DNA of 20,574 bases. Source: Pseudomonadota bacterium. GTDB taxonomy: Bacteria > Desulfobacterota > Desulfovibrionia > Desulfovibrionales > Desulfovibrionaceae. The notes beneath the pieces were generated by a model. That model searched no databases. It worked only from the letters and a program-made list of their open reading frames with translations, and was not told the DNA's origin. The translations under genes and the position numbers were made by a program. The stretch covers positions 1 through 20,574 of the forward strand of contig JAEZEM010000159.1 in the NCBI GenBank assembly GCA_023417745.1. Direction: 5' to 3'. Below, in pieces: positions 13,799 through 20,574 of the stretch (position 1 is the first letter of the stretch; each line of letters opens with the position of its first letter).

Positions 13799-15373
13799 CT
13801 ATCTAAATGATAAACTTATATTGCGAAACTCAATTTGCTGCGCAGCCACGCCCGACCCACTGGTGAATCCCCAGAGAAAATTGGAGAACGCTGTCGCTTC
13901 ACTGGGAGTTAATGTCATGGTATCGGAAACCGACGCGCCCGTCAGATTTTGTGACGATGAAAAATTGCTGAAACCAAAATCCGTCTTTGTATCACTGAGA
14001 GTGCCCACATGATTTGCTGCTGTGGTACCGTACACTTCATTGACACAACTGGTATTGAGGTCAGTCCCTTTACATGTTCCGACATAGTTTTTTATCGTTA
14101 TATTCGTCCCTGACTTGAATACATCCATTCTAAAAAAATACGTGTTTCCAACAACAAAGTTGTCAACATACTGCAATTTACTGCCTGCAGTATTTGGCGC
14201 ATTATTTCCTGAACCATGCCTTACATCTGTATATCGTTTGACGTTTCCCTTAAAACCGGAACCAGGCCCAGGGCATGTCTTTCGCAAATAGGAACTATCC
14301 GACCCCCAATAAAGAATACCTACGTGATGCTTTTTTGAACCAGACGTAGAATCATCCATAAACGCATTATCGTCTGTACAACTCGACTTCTTAGAAGTCG
14401 GATTCCACTTGTCACTATCCGTTGTATTCGTATAAGTATCAATCTCTATGCCAAACTTCGGAGGGTTCAACCCCTTAGCATACCCGCTTTTGTCAACATA
14501 TTCAAGGATGGACGAAGCAAAGCCGCCATCTGTAGAATTATAAACACGCGAATCTCCTGCATACCCCAGCAATCCGCCTTCTGCGGAATCGCCGCCTGAC
14601 GAAAGATAATTGTTTTGGGAGCCATTAAGAAGAGCCACTACGAAACCATCGCCCACGGTCGTCAGGAACTTGAAGGTAAAAAAGATGCGAATGCCCTTCC
14701 CAAACGAACTGACGCCATCGACGCTGTAACCGGTATTGGTGCCGGCGAACCACACGTTGCCGAAACCGTAAAAGTAGTCTTTTCCGACAACAATATTCCT
14801 CGTAATGATATCCCCTGTATCCGCGTCAGTGGGATAGGTTCGTTTGTCGTCGGCTGCGTAGGCTGCATAATTAGGGCGGTTGGAGGGATTGACGAAGTTG
14901 TAGCTGCCAAGATTTGGAGGTGTCGGCGGCGCTACTGGCGGCTGTACAGTTGGTGTATACTGTTTTGTAGCCTTCAAGATGCAGTTCGCTTGTTTGGCAG
15001 TCCCTGTACTTCCGGCAATACCTTGAGAAACAACAGCATAGTCAGTTCCGTTCAATTTACTGATGTCCAAATAAAACTGCTGCCCAGAACTAAGTGTGTA
15101 TGTTCCCTTAATCTTTAATAAGTCCCAGCCTTCACCAAAAACACCCTTCTGGGCCTGCTCTATCATTGTGGATACATAGTTAAAGCCAGATACGGCTGCA
15201 TAGTATGCATCATCAACTCTATTCTCCTGAATCTCCGTCTCTGTCCCGGAGCCATGCAACCGTGACAAAGCCGCGCCAATAACGCTCATGACGATGATCG
15301 CCCCGATCACCACAAACAGCACGCTGCCGCGGAGCTTCCCTTCGCTCCAGAACGGACCCTTGCAAAAAAGCAT
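13799..15373 (-). CDS. PilX/GspK-like minor pilin fused to L-type lectin-like domain (AT-rich paralogue)
   Basis: 524 residues from the ATG at 15373 (GGAGG 5 bases upstream; a GTG directly before it is also possible). A short leader ends at RG, then SVLFVVIGAIIVMSVIGAALSRL is the pilin helix, lacking Glu+5 as tip pseudopilins do. Residues 40-140 are an N-terminal domain. PTVQPPVAPPTPP (142-154) is a proline-rich linker. Residues about 200-524 are a jelly-roll-like domain with GKGIRIFFTFKF, GGLLGYAGD, NPPKFGIEIDTYTN (Glu310, Asp312, Asn316), HHVGILYWG (His350) and IEFRNISLSFR, matching the L-type lectin pattern E-x-D-T-Y-x-N...H. It starts 17 bases after the previous pilin gene. After about residue 50 the DNA is much AT-richer than its flanks. 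Likely a glycan-binding tip adhesin; the ligand is unknown. Confidence 0.82.
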   Translation of the reverse strand: MLFCKGPFWSEGKLRGSVLFVVIGAIIVMSVIGAALSRLHGSGTETEIQENRVDDAYYAAVSGFNYVSTMIEQAQKGVFGEGWDLLKIKGTYTLSSGQQFYLDISKLNGTDYAVVSQGIAGSTGTAKQANCILKATKQYTPTVQPPVAPPTPPNLGSYNFVNPSNRPNYAAYAADDKRTYPTDADTGDIITRNIVVGKDYFYGFGNVWFAGTNTGYSVDGVSSFGKGIRIFFTFKFLTTVGDGFVVALLNGSQNNYLSSGGDSAEGGLLGYAGDSRVYNSTDGGFASSILEYVDKSGYAKGLNPPKFGIEIDTYTNTTDSDKWNPTSKKSSCTDDNAFMDDSTSGSKKHHVGILYWGSDSSYLRKTCPGPGSGFKGNVKRYTDVRHGSGNNAPNTAGSKLQYVDNFVVGNTYFFRMDVFKSGTNITIKNYVGTCKGTDLNTSCVNEVYGTTAANHVGTLSDTKTDFGFSNFSSSQNLTGASVSDTMTLTPSEATAFSNFLWGFTSGSGVAAQQIEFRNISLSFR

Positions 15374-15390
15374 CACTCCCTCCTCAATCC

Positions 15391-15891
15391 CTACAGGTTC
15401 TTGAGGGTGAATTGCGAAGTCAATGTCTGTGTTTTGGAACCAATCGTGATCGCCAACGTTGTCGTGACAAACGCAAGATTAGCAACGCCAGTGGCCGACA
15501 CGTCTTTTGTCATCAAGAATGCAGATACATTCTCGCACAACGGAACACCATTCAAACTCAAAATCTTGGCTGAAGAATCGTAAGACACTATATTATCCAC
15601 TCCGGTCGAGCCATCGAGCGAGGTGAATTTATATGGATTAGAATACGTCGTCGTCGTGGAGTTATCCAGCACAAATGGTTTTGCCGTCGCCGTCTTGTCG
15701 ATGGTCGTTACCTCAGTAAAGAGGCGATTCATGGCGATTTGCCCTTGCTGAATCGCGACATCGACATCTTTTATGGATGAATAGAGCCGGATGAACCGAG
15801 CATACCCAATTGACGCAAACGCACCGAGAAGTCCTAATATCACCAAAACGCAGATGATTTCGACGAGAGAAAACCCGTGAGTATTCTTCAT
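15391..15891 (-). CDS. Minor pilin / pseudopilin (PilW/GspJ-like)
   Basis: 166 residues with a class III signal peptide: MKNTHG|FSLVEIICVLVILGLLGAFASIGY, cleaved by the prepilin peptidase after Gly6, with Glu at +5 for assembly. The mature domain is Ser/Thr-rich and beta-like, carrying SYDSSAKILSLNGVPLCENVSAFLM and TLAITIGSKTQTLTSQFTL, a layout seen in PilW/GspJ-type minor pilins. The ATG overlaps the stop codon of the upstream pilin gene (TCATGA), implying translational coupling; the longer frame to 16023 is therefore discounted. AT-richer than neighbours. Exact minor-pilin class is tentative. Confidence 0.85.
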   Translation of the reverse strand: MKNTHGFSLVEIICVLVILGLLGAFASIGYARFIRLYSSIKDVDVAIQQGQIAMNRLFTEVTTIDKTATAKPFVLDNSTTTTYSNPYKFTSLDGSTGVDNIVSYDSSAKILSLNGVPLCENVSAFLMTKDVSATGVANLAFVTTTLAITIGSKTQTLTSQFTLKNL

Positions 15892-16319
15892 GAGCTTACT
15901 GTTCCCGACGCAAAGAGCATGGACAGTGTTTCTCCTGTACCGGAATTTCTCAGCGTCAGCAGATAATAATTTCCACTTGTCAGCGACGTATCCACCGCAA
16001 ATGTTGTTCCAGTAAGTGTACAAAATCCAGTTTTCGTAGAATCAATGACAAATCCAGTCGTCAAATCATTAGCTTGGACGGCACTCTTAAAATCTGCGTA
16101 AGTTTGCGTTGGGTTTGCCTGCCGTCGAGCGATGGCTTTCTCCATAGTCGACTGCAACGTCACCTCATTGCTCAAATTCTGCAACGCCGTCGCGTTCCCC
16201 TTGATCGCGCCGGAGAGCATCGGCCCGGCCAGAGACGCGAGCAGTCCGGCCAGGACCAGGGCAATGACAATCTCAATGAGCGTAAAACCTTCCCTGGCTC
16301 GACGCATGGCCAACCTCAT
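15888..16319 (-). CDS. Minor pilin / pseudopilin (PilV/GspI- or GspH-like)
   Basis: 143 residues: MRLAMRRAREG|FTLIEIVIALVLAGLLASLAGPMLSGAIKG, class III signal with Glu at +5, cut after Gly11. Pro+22 is replaced by a GPML context further on. The mature part is short (about 130 residues) and Thr/Ser-rich, with LLTLRNSGTGETLSMLF near the end. The ATG overlaps the stop of the upstream gene (CAATGAGG), and its own stop overlaps the next start, so three pilins are translated as a coupled set. DNA for the first about 40 codons is GC-rich, the rest AT-rich. Subclass uncertain. Confidence 0.83.
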   Translation of the reverse strand: MRLAMRRAREGFTLIEIVIALVLAGLLASLAGPMLSGAIKGNATALQNLSNEVTLQSTMEKAIARRQANPTQTYADFKSAVQANDLTTGFVIDSTKTGFCTLTGTTFAVDTSLTSGNYYLLTLRNSGTGETLSMLFASGTVSS

Positions 16320-16891
16320 TGGGCAAAGCCCGTTTGTGCGTAAATCGTCATGGACCTGCCGGTATCGCCGGTGAACGTCACGGTCACGTTATTGCTCAGC
16401 ACCGCCAGCGGCGCGGTCTTCAAATATTCCGTGCCGGCCGACGTGTTCGAACCGCCGGATGCGGCCAGACGGCCGCGATAGTCGAAAATAATCTCTTTTT
16501 TGCCGCCATTGCTGACAGCGTTGCTTACCGACATCGTCACGCCGCTGGACAACGTGCGCGTGTTCGCGCCGACCCCCGGCAGGATCGGATTGGTTTTGAG
16601 GTCAGGATTATTGGTGAAAAGCGAGTAGGACAAGCCGTCGGCGGCAATGCTGATGCCCCAGGTGGAAATGTCGCCCAAGGCGCGCTGCTGGGCATAGCGC
16701 AGACTGGCCTTGAACACGTCGGCTTCGGTGGCAGCAGTGATGTTATTCGTCGAGTATTTGCTGATGGCGACGGCAGCCAAAACGCCAAGCAGCACCAAAA
16801 CAACAATAATTTCGACAAGAGTGAACCCGCGACGGCACGCGGCCCAACGTCTTGGAGCCGGCCGCTTTGGGCCAACGCTTTGACAAATCAT
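16316..16891 (-). CDS. Minor pilin / pseudopilin (FimT/GspH-like)
   Basis: 191 residues from the ATG at 16891, with GGAG 5 bases upstream; the longer frame to 17071 would run across the divergent gene start. A long, basic leader (MICQSVGPKRPAPRRWAACRRG, 22 residues) precedes FTLVEIIVVLVLLGVLAAVAISKYS: Glu at +5, Ser instead of Pro at +22. The mature body has EADVFKASLRYAQQRALGD, the conserved FimT/GspH helix ending (cf. 'A..LR.A...A'), then beta-strand pattern to IIFDYRGRLA and VTVTFTGDTGRSMTIYAQTGFAQ, the typical FimT/GspH C-terminus. First gene of the minor-pilin operon, divergent from the TMTC-like gene with 79 bases between start codons. Confidence 0.87.
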   Translation of the reverse strand: MICQSVGPKRPAPRRWAACRRGFTLVEIIVVLVLLGVLAAVAISKYSTNNITAATEADVFKASLRYAQQRALGDISTWGISIAADGLSYSLFTNNPDLKTNPILPGVGANTRTLSSGVTMSVSNAVSNGGKKEIIFDYRGRLAASGGSNTSAGTEYLKTAPLAVLSNNVTVTFTGDTGRSMTIYAQTGFAQ

Positions 16892-16970
16892 GCTATCTCC
16901 GCCATGCTGCAAGACGCTTCCGACAACAATTCCAGCCGACTTAACCGAGCTATAACCATTTCCGGGTCCT
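16892..16970. promoter_or_regulatory. Divergent intergenic region: minor pilins (-) versus TMTC-like gene (+)
   Basis: Only 79 bases separate two divergent starts, so both promoters must overlap here or lie inside the coding ends. I see no clear sigma-54 element: a GTCGGAA...TTGCA stretch toward the pilin start has GG and GC 9 rather than 10 bases apart. No strong -35/-10 pair is obvious either. Confidence 0.4.
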
Positions 16971-19169
16971 ATGCAAATCGAAAAGAATCCGCTCTGGCGG
17001 ATCGGGAAACACCCGCTCCTCTGGGGCTGCCTGCTTCTGGCGGCCGTTACCATCCTCAACAACTGGCCCATGGCCGCCTTCGGCTTCGCCTGGGATGACT
17101 ACGGTTATGTGGTCCGCAACTACCCCATACAAGACCCGGTCTCGCTCAAAAGCCTTCTGTGGTGCCTGACCGCCTTTGCCGAAGCCAACTGGCACCCCAC
17201 GACCTGGCTGGCGCTGCACCTGCAATTCCAGCTTTTCGGCCTCAATCCTGGCGGCTACCACGTCACCAATCTGCTCCTGCACATCGCCAACACGCTGCTG
17301 CTTTACGCCCTGCTCTACCGCACCACCCGCGCCGTGGGCAAAAGCCTGTTCGTGGCCGCGCTCTTTTCCGTGCACCCCCTGCACATTGAGTCGGTCGCCT
17401 GGATCTCCGAAATCAAGGATGTGCTGAGCACCTTCTTTTTCCTGCTCATGCTCCATGCCTACGTCACTTATTCAAGACGCCCGGGTCTGTGGCGCTACGG
17501 CCTTGTCGGCTTGCTGCTGGCCCTGGGCCTGGCCTCCAAGCCCATGTTGGTCACCGCGCCCTTCGTCATGCTCCTGCTCGACTACTGGCCGCTCGGTCGC
17601 TGGACCGGCGGCCCGGAGGCCGTCCTCCCCGACGCGGTCGGCCCACGCTATCTCGCCCGCCGGCTTATTCTGGAGAAGCTGCCATTTCTCGCTATGGTCG
17701 CCGCGGCATGCGTCCTGACCTTCCTGGCCCAGCGCGACGGGGGAGCGGTGGCGAGCCTGAGCCACACGCCGATGATGGTGCGGCTGGGCAATGTGACAAA
17801 CTCCTACGTTATGTACGTCTGGCGTATGATCTGGCCTTGGCCGCTGTCGTTTTTCTATCCCTACGAAGCGATTCCGGCCTGGCGTTTTGGGGCCTGCCTG
17901 ACCGGCCTTGCCGTCGTGTCGGCATGGCTTTGGCGTTTGCGCGGGCCGAAACCCTATCTGCTCATCGGCTGGCTGTGGTACCTGGGAACGTTGGTGCCGG
18001 TCATAGGCCTGGTGCAGGTAGGGGCGCAGGCCATGGCCGACCGCTACACCTACATTCCATCCATTGGATTGCTCTTGGCCAGCGCCTGGCTGCTTGACGA
18101 CCTTCGAAAACGCGTCAAAATCAGCTTACTTCTGCCAACCGCCATGACGGCTGCCGTCACGATATTGTTCATGTGCGTCAGCTTAGACTATCTTCTCAAA
18201 TGGTCATCCGAGGAAGATCTCTATACGTACGGTATATCAGTCAATGGAGAAAACACCGTTGCGCTCTTAAACCATAGTCTCCTGACACTTCAATCAAACC
18301 AGACGCAAGCCGCCATAGAGCAACTCAACAAAGTACTTAAAATAACACCTGGATCATTTCTTGCCCGAGCTAATTTGGCAGCCATATATCTCCAAACAAA
18401 CAATCAAAGCCAAGCTTTTGACGACATCCTGGCTGCGTCCAAATTAAACCCAAAACACGAAATGGTGTACAAAATTCTGGGGAAAATTTTCCAATCCTTC
18501 CACGACTACGACTTCGCAGCAAGGATTTACCAAGAAGGCTTGGCTCACACAAAAGCAGACAGCTCAATCACCTTGGATCTGACAATGACTCTCATCAAAC
18601 AACATCGATACGAAGAAGCTTTGTCCTTATGTGACGAATATCTACCCCATGTGCCAGACAAAAATCCCGTCAAGGCATTCCTTCTTTTATACAAAGCAGT
18701 AGCATACCGACATTTAAACGATCCCGAAAAAGCAAAAGAACATTTGATAGCCGCCATGGCCTTGCAAAAGCTATTTCCTCATGTCCATCGAGAACTGGCG
18801 GCTTTGGCCTTGGCGGACAACATGCCGGCTCTGGCTGAGAAAGAATTGGTCAGTTCCTTAAGGGAATACCCTTTCGACCCGGCAGCCATAAGCATGCTCG
18901 CTCAGATATACGCCTCAGAAGGGAAATACAGAAAAGCTTACCAACTCTACCGTCGCGCCGCGACGTTCCCCACGTCGGTCTTGGATGAAAACGACGCTAT
19001 TGACATGCGCCTGGGTTACGCGGCCGTCCTTCGCCGCTTCGGCCAGACTAACGCCGCCGACATGCAGTCGGCGTTGGCGCAAGACCTGCGTTTTTCAACA
19101 ACACCCAGACCGGCGACAATCTATAGAGAGCGTCTTTTCCCGACAACAACGCATCGTTCAGCAAACTAA
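16971..19169 (+). CDS. TMTC-like polytopic glycosyltransferase (GT-C fold) with C-terminal TPR repeats
   Basis: 732 residues. N-terminal 380 residues are multi-helical membrane domain with GT-C landmarks: FAWDDYGYVVRN (39-50) containing the catalytic-type Asp42/Asp43 pair, WHPTTWLALHLQFQLFGLNPGGYHVTNLLLH (74-104), HPLHIESVAWISEIKDVLST (135-154), LASKPMLVTAPFVMLLLDYWPL (187-208), and GWLWYLGTLVPVIGLVQVGAQAMADRYTYIP (333-363). This pattern is that of TMTC proteins, O-mannosyltransferases in animals, and their bacterial relatives. Residues about 425-700 are TPRs (e.g. AYRHLNDPEKAKEHLIAAM, AQIYASEGKYRKAYQLYRRA), probably on the periplasmic side binding the acceptor. Placed between pilin loci, so pilus or envelope glycoprotein modification is a reasonable guess. 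DNA for the TPR half (about 18100-18940) is AT-richer than the membrane half. Confidence 0.85.
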   Translation: MQIEKNPLWRIGKHPLLWGCLLLAAVTILNNWPMAAFGFAWDDYGYVVRNYPIQDPVSLKSLLWCLTAFAEANWHPTTWLALHLQFQLFGLNPGGYHVTNLLLHIANTLLLYALLYRTTRAVGKSLFVAALFSVHPLHIESVAWISEIKDVLSTFFFLLMLHAYVTYSRRPGLWRYGLVGLLLALGLASKPMLVTAPFVMLLLDYWPLGRWTGGPEAVLPDAVGPRYLARRLILEKLPFLAMVAAACVLTFLAQRDGGAVASLSHTPMMVRLGNVTNSYVMYVWRMIWPWPLSFFYPYEAIPAWRFGACLTGLAVVSAWLWRLRGPKPYLLIGWLWYLGTLVPVIGLVQVGAQAMADRYTYIPSIGLLLASAWLLDDLRKRVKISLLLPTAMTAAVTILFMCVSLDYLLKWSSEEDLYTYGISVNGENTVALLNHSLLTLQSNQTQAAIEQLNKVLKITPGSFLARANLAAIYLQTNNQSQAFDDILAASKLNPKHEMVYKILGKIFQSFHDYDFAARIYQEGLAHTKADSSITLDLTMTLIKQHRYEEALSLCDEYLPHVPDKNPVKAFLLLYKAVAYRHLNDPEKAKEHLIAAMALQKLFPHVHRELAALALADNMPALAEKELVSSLREYPFDPAAISMLAQIYASEGKYRKAYQLYRRAATFPTSVLDENDAIDMRLGYAAVLRRFGQTNAADMQSALAQDLRFSTTPRPATIYRERLFPTTTHRSAN

Positions 19170-19195
19170 AAACCTAAACCTTTTTTTGAAACAAC

Positions 19196-19238
19196 CAAAA
19201 GTTGACGGCTCTGCCATGCAACACAGCAGAGCCGTCAA
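19196..19238. terminator. Shared terminator between the TMTC-like gene and the major pilin gene
   Basis: TTGACGGCTCTGC (19202-19214) and GCAGAGCCGTCAA (19226-19238) are perfect 13-base arms with an 11-base loop. On the minus strand the hairpin is followed by a TTTT run (19199-19196), so it suits the pilin transcript; on the plus strand there is no T-run but the hairpin could still stop the convergent mRNA. Confidence 0.85.
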
Positions 19239-19256
19239 TCAGCTCATAACAACTTA

Positions 19257-19700
19257 CTAGGTGCCACTCGCTGACGTTTGCGCTAACGTAAATTGGTACG
19301 TAAGCGCCGAATCACCAGCAACAGTTGACCACCACGCGCTCGGCCCAGCATTGGGAGCCGCCCCTGACACCGCAAGAGCAACAACTCCATTCGCACCGGA
19401 TGCACCCCAGGAACCGATGAAGTCGCCCACAGTGACACCCGTCACAGAGGCATTGGCGGCTGTAAATGCTGCCATTGCGCCGCCAGGATTGGTCAGTATA
19501 AAAGAATGATAGGCATTGGTCGCTTCGGTCACGAGCGCCGGCAAAGCGCCAGCTGCCGTCTTGAGCCTGGCCTGCTGCTGCAGGTTATTGTACTTCGGAA
19601 TGGCCACCGCAGCCAAAATGCCGAGAATGACCAGCACGGCGATGATTTCAATGAGCGTGAAGCCCTGTTCGCCTTGCCGAAATTTTCTTGCCTTTTCCAT
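19257..19700 (-). CDS. Type IV pilin, major-pilin type
   Basis: 147 residues: leader MEKARKFRQGEQG|FTLIEIIAVLVILGILAAVAIPKYNNLQQQARLKTAAGAL. Prepilin peptidase cuts after Gly13; Phe+1, Glu+5 and Pro+22 are all canonical, unlike the minor pilins nearby, and the mature body (about 134 residues) is of major-pilin or pseudopilin GspG-like size. No disulfide pair at the C-terminus. AGGAGG lies 6 bases before the ATG at 19700, so longer frames are discounted. A sigma-54-like element is 42 bases upstream, and the gene follows a sigma-54 activator, which is the usual regulation of pilA. Whether it builds a T4P, a type II pseudopilus or another fibre cannot be told: no assembly ATPase or secretin is in the window. 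Confidence 0.9.
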   Translation of the reverse strand: MEKARKFRQGEQGFTLIEIIAVLVILGILAAVAIPKYNNLQQQARLKTAAGALPALVTEATNAYHSFILTNPGGAMAAFTAANASVTGVTVGDFIGSWGASGANGVVALAVSGAAPNAGPSAWWSTVAGDSALTYQFTLAQTSASGT

Positions 19701-19741
19701 CGGTCTCCTCCTGTTTGTTCGCCTTGCGGCGCTTTCTCCCA

Positions 19742-19757
19742 AGCACAAACCATGCCC
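19742..19757 (-). promoter_or_regulatory. Sigma-54 (-24/-12) promoter candidate for the pilin gene
   Basis: Minus strand GGGCATGGTTTGTGCT aligns to TGGCACG-N4-TTGCT with the GG and GC dinucleotides exactly 10 bases apart and 9 of 12 consensus positions kept. Transcription would begin near 19731, leaving about 30 bases before the start codon with AGGAGG well placed. Support comes from context: the next gene is a sigma-54 activator, and pilA promoters are commonly sigma-54 dependent. Confidence 0.55.
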
Positions 19758-19804
19758 GGCCCCAATTCGCCAGACAATCACTCGCATTTAAAACGGTCTA
19801 AGCC

Positions 19805-19839
19805 CGAAAAAGCATTGCTGGGCCTGCCTCCCAGGCCCA
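19805..19839 (-). terminator. Probable terminator after the sigma-54 activator gene
   Basis: TGGGCCTG (19819-19826) and CAGGCCCA (19832-19839) form 8-base arms with a 5-base loop. On the minus strand a TTTTT stretch follows about 8 bases later (19811-19807), so it is a fair but not ideal terminator, 54 bases past the activator's stop codon. Confidence 0.6.
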
Positions 19840-19892
19840 TATACTCCAAAAAATGATGCCTTGTCCTACAAAATTTGATGTTCCCCAGATCT

Positions 19893-20574
19893 TCACTCGC
19901 CTGCGCCGCGAAAATGCCCCACGGCAATGCCGAGCTTTTTCACCCGGTGCCACAGGCTGCGTTCCTTAATCCCCAAAAGCGCCGCCGCCCGGGACTGGAC
20001 GCCGCCGGTGCGCAATAAGGCCGCCTCGATAAGCGTGCGCTCATAGGCAGCCAAACGGCTGTCCAAGTCCGCCGCCTCGTCGCCGGCAACCGCCTCAGCC
20101 GGTCCCTGGCCGAAAAGCCCGGGCAGATGGCGCGGGCCGATCTCGTCCCCGCCGGAGAGTACCGTGGCCCGCTCCAACACGTTTTTGAGTTCCCGCACAT
20201 TGCCCGGCCAGTCATGGGCCAGAAGCCGTTGCAAGGCCTCGACGGAAAGCTGCGCGCCGGGCCGAAACATCTCCAGGAATCGGCCGGCCAGGAGGGGAAT
20301 GTCCTCCCGGCGCTCCCGAAGCGGGGGCAGGCGGACCGGAAAAACGTTCAGGCGGTGAAAGAGGTCTTCCCGAAACCGCCCCTGGCGGATCATTTCCGGC
20401 AGGTCGCGGTGGGTGGCCGCCACCACCCGGACGTCCAGGCGCAGGGCCTTGCCGCCGCCCACCCGCTCGAACTGGCGCGATTCGATGGCGCGCAGAATCT
20501 TGGCCTGGGTTTCCGGCGGCATGTCGCCGATCTCGTCAAGAAACAGCGTCCCTTGGGCGGCTTTTTCGAATTTG
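19893..20574 (-). CDS. Sigma-54 dependent transcriptional activator, C-terminal part (start beyond window)
   Basis: Open to the window edge; about 226 residues visible. It begins within the AAA+ domain just before Walker B: KFEKAAQGTLFLDEIGDMPPETQAKILRAIE, followed by FERVGGGKALRLDVRVVAATHRDLPEMIRQGRFREDLFHRLNVFPVRLPPLRERREDIPLL, LLAHDWPGNVRELKNVLERATVLSG and a C-terminal Fis-type helix-turn-helix (RAAALLGIKERSLWHRVKKLGI). These are standard for NtrC/PspF/PilR-type enhancer-binding proteins. The GAFTGA loop and any sensory or receiver domain are out of view. It lies upstream of the pilin gene and could be its activator (PilR-like), but the target is inferred only from position. A start codon inside the visible part would be spurious, since the AAA+ motifs extend upstream of it. 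Confidence 0.93.
   Translation of the reverse strand, partial: KFEKAAQGTLFLDEIGDMPPETQAKILRAIESRQFERVGGGKALRLDVRVVAATHRDLPEMIRQGRFREDLFHRLNVFPVRLPPLRERREDIPLLAGRFLEMFRPGAQLSVEALQRLLAHDWPGNVRELKNVLERATVLSGGDEIGPRHLPGLFGQGPAEAVAGDEAADLDSRLAAYERTLIEAALLRTGGVQSRAAALLGIKERSLWHRVKKLGIAVGHFRGAGE

Noticed and set aside
14615..15118. Plus-strand frame inside the AT-rich lectin-pilin gene
   Set aside because: Antisense to a coherent 524-residue protein with a paralogue downstream.
16904..16930. Possible sigma-54 promoter for the minor-pilin operon (CGGAAGCGTCTTGCA)
   Set aside because: GG and GC are 9 rather than 10 bases apart and the -24 box matches poorly.
1..20574. CRISPR arrays, tRNA/rRNA genes, insertion sequences
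   Set aside because: Looked for direct repeat arrays, cloverleaf-like stretches and transposase-type proteins; none seen.

Overview
This 20.6-kb window is GC-rich, mostly minus-strand DNA from a Gram-negative bacterium. A cytochrome bd quinol oxidase, a menaquinone-type UbiE methyltransferase, peptidoglycan-turnover enzymes with signal peptides, sigma-54 control and the GC-rich style all fit a Desulfovibrio-like deltaproteobacterium. That placement is an inference from gene content; there is no rRNA or tRNA here.

Layout. Positions 1-3552 (minus) hold cydB (cut by the window edge), cydA, a class I SAM methyltransferase and ubiE/menG: a terminal oxidase beside a quinone-pathway gene. Positions 3672-5054 (minus) are a MATE exporter. 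Positions 5205-6908 (plus) are a two-gene unit of a ribbon-helix-helix protein and a ParA-type ATPase with an N-terminal zinc ribbon, preceded by a close match to a sigma-54 promoter. Positions 6909-7365 are non-coding and rich in hairpins, including a strong minus-strand terminator. Positions 7366-10391 (minus) look like one transcript: a gate-domain membrane protein, an MltB-type lytic transglycosylase and a secreted polysaccharide deacetylase. A small lipoprotein, an AhpD-like protein and a soluble lytic transglycosylase follow (10516-12189).

Positions 12231-19700 form the most distinctive part, a pilus locus. Three class III signal-peptide pilins (16891-15391, with two 4-base ATGA overlaps) are followed by two large paralogous proteins. 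Each of these has a PilX/GspK-like N-terminal helix lacking Glu+5, fused to a domain resembling L-type (legume/ConA-like) lectins. Divergent from this operon is a TMTC-like polytopic GT-C glycosyltransferase with C-terminal TPRs. Beyond it, convergent, lies a major-type pilin with its own sigma-54-like promoter, then the C-terminal part of a sigma-54 activator (possibly PilR-like).

Working model (inference): the sigma-54 activator drives the major pilin; the minor pilins form a tip complex capped by one or both lectin-bearing subunits; the TMTC-like enzyme glycosylates a pilus or envelope protein; and the adjacent lytic transglycosylase may open peptidoglycan for the machine. The regions encoding the exposed parts of the minor pilins, and the TPR half of the glycosyltransferase, are clearly AT-richer than their surroundings, which suggests recent exchange of the surface-exposed modules.
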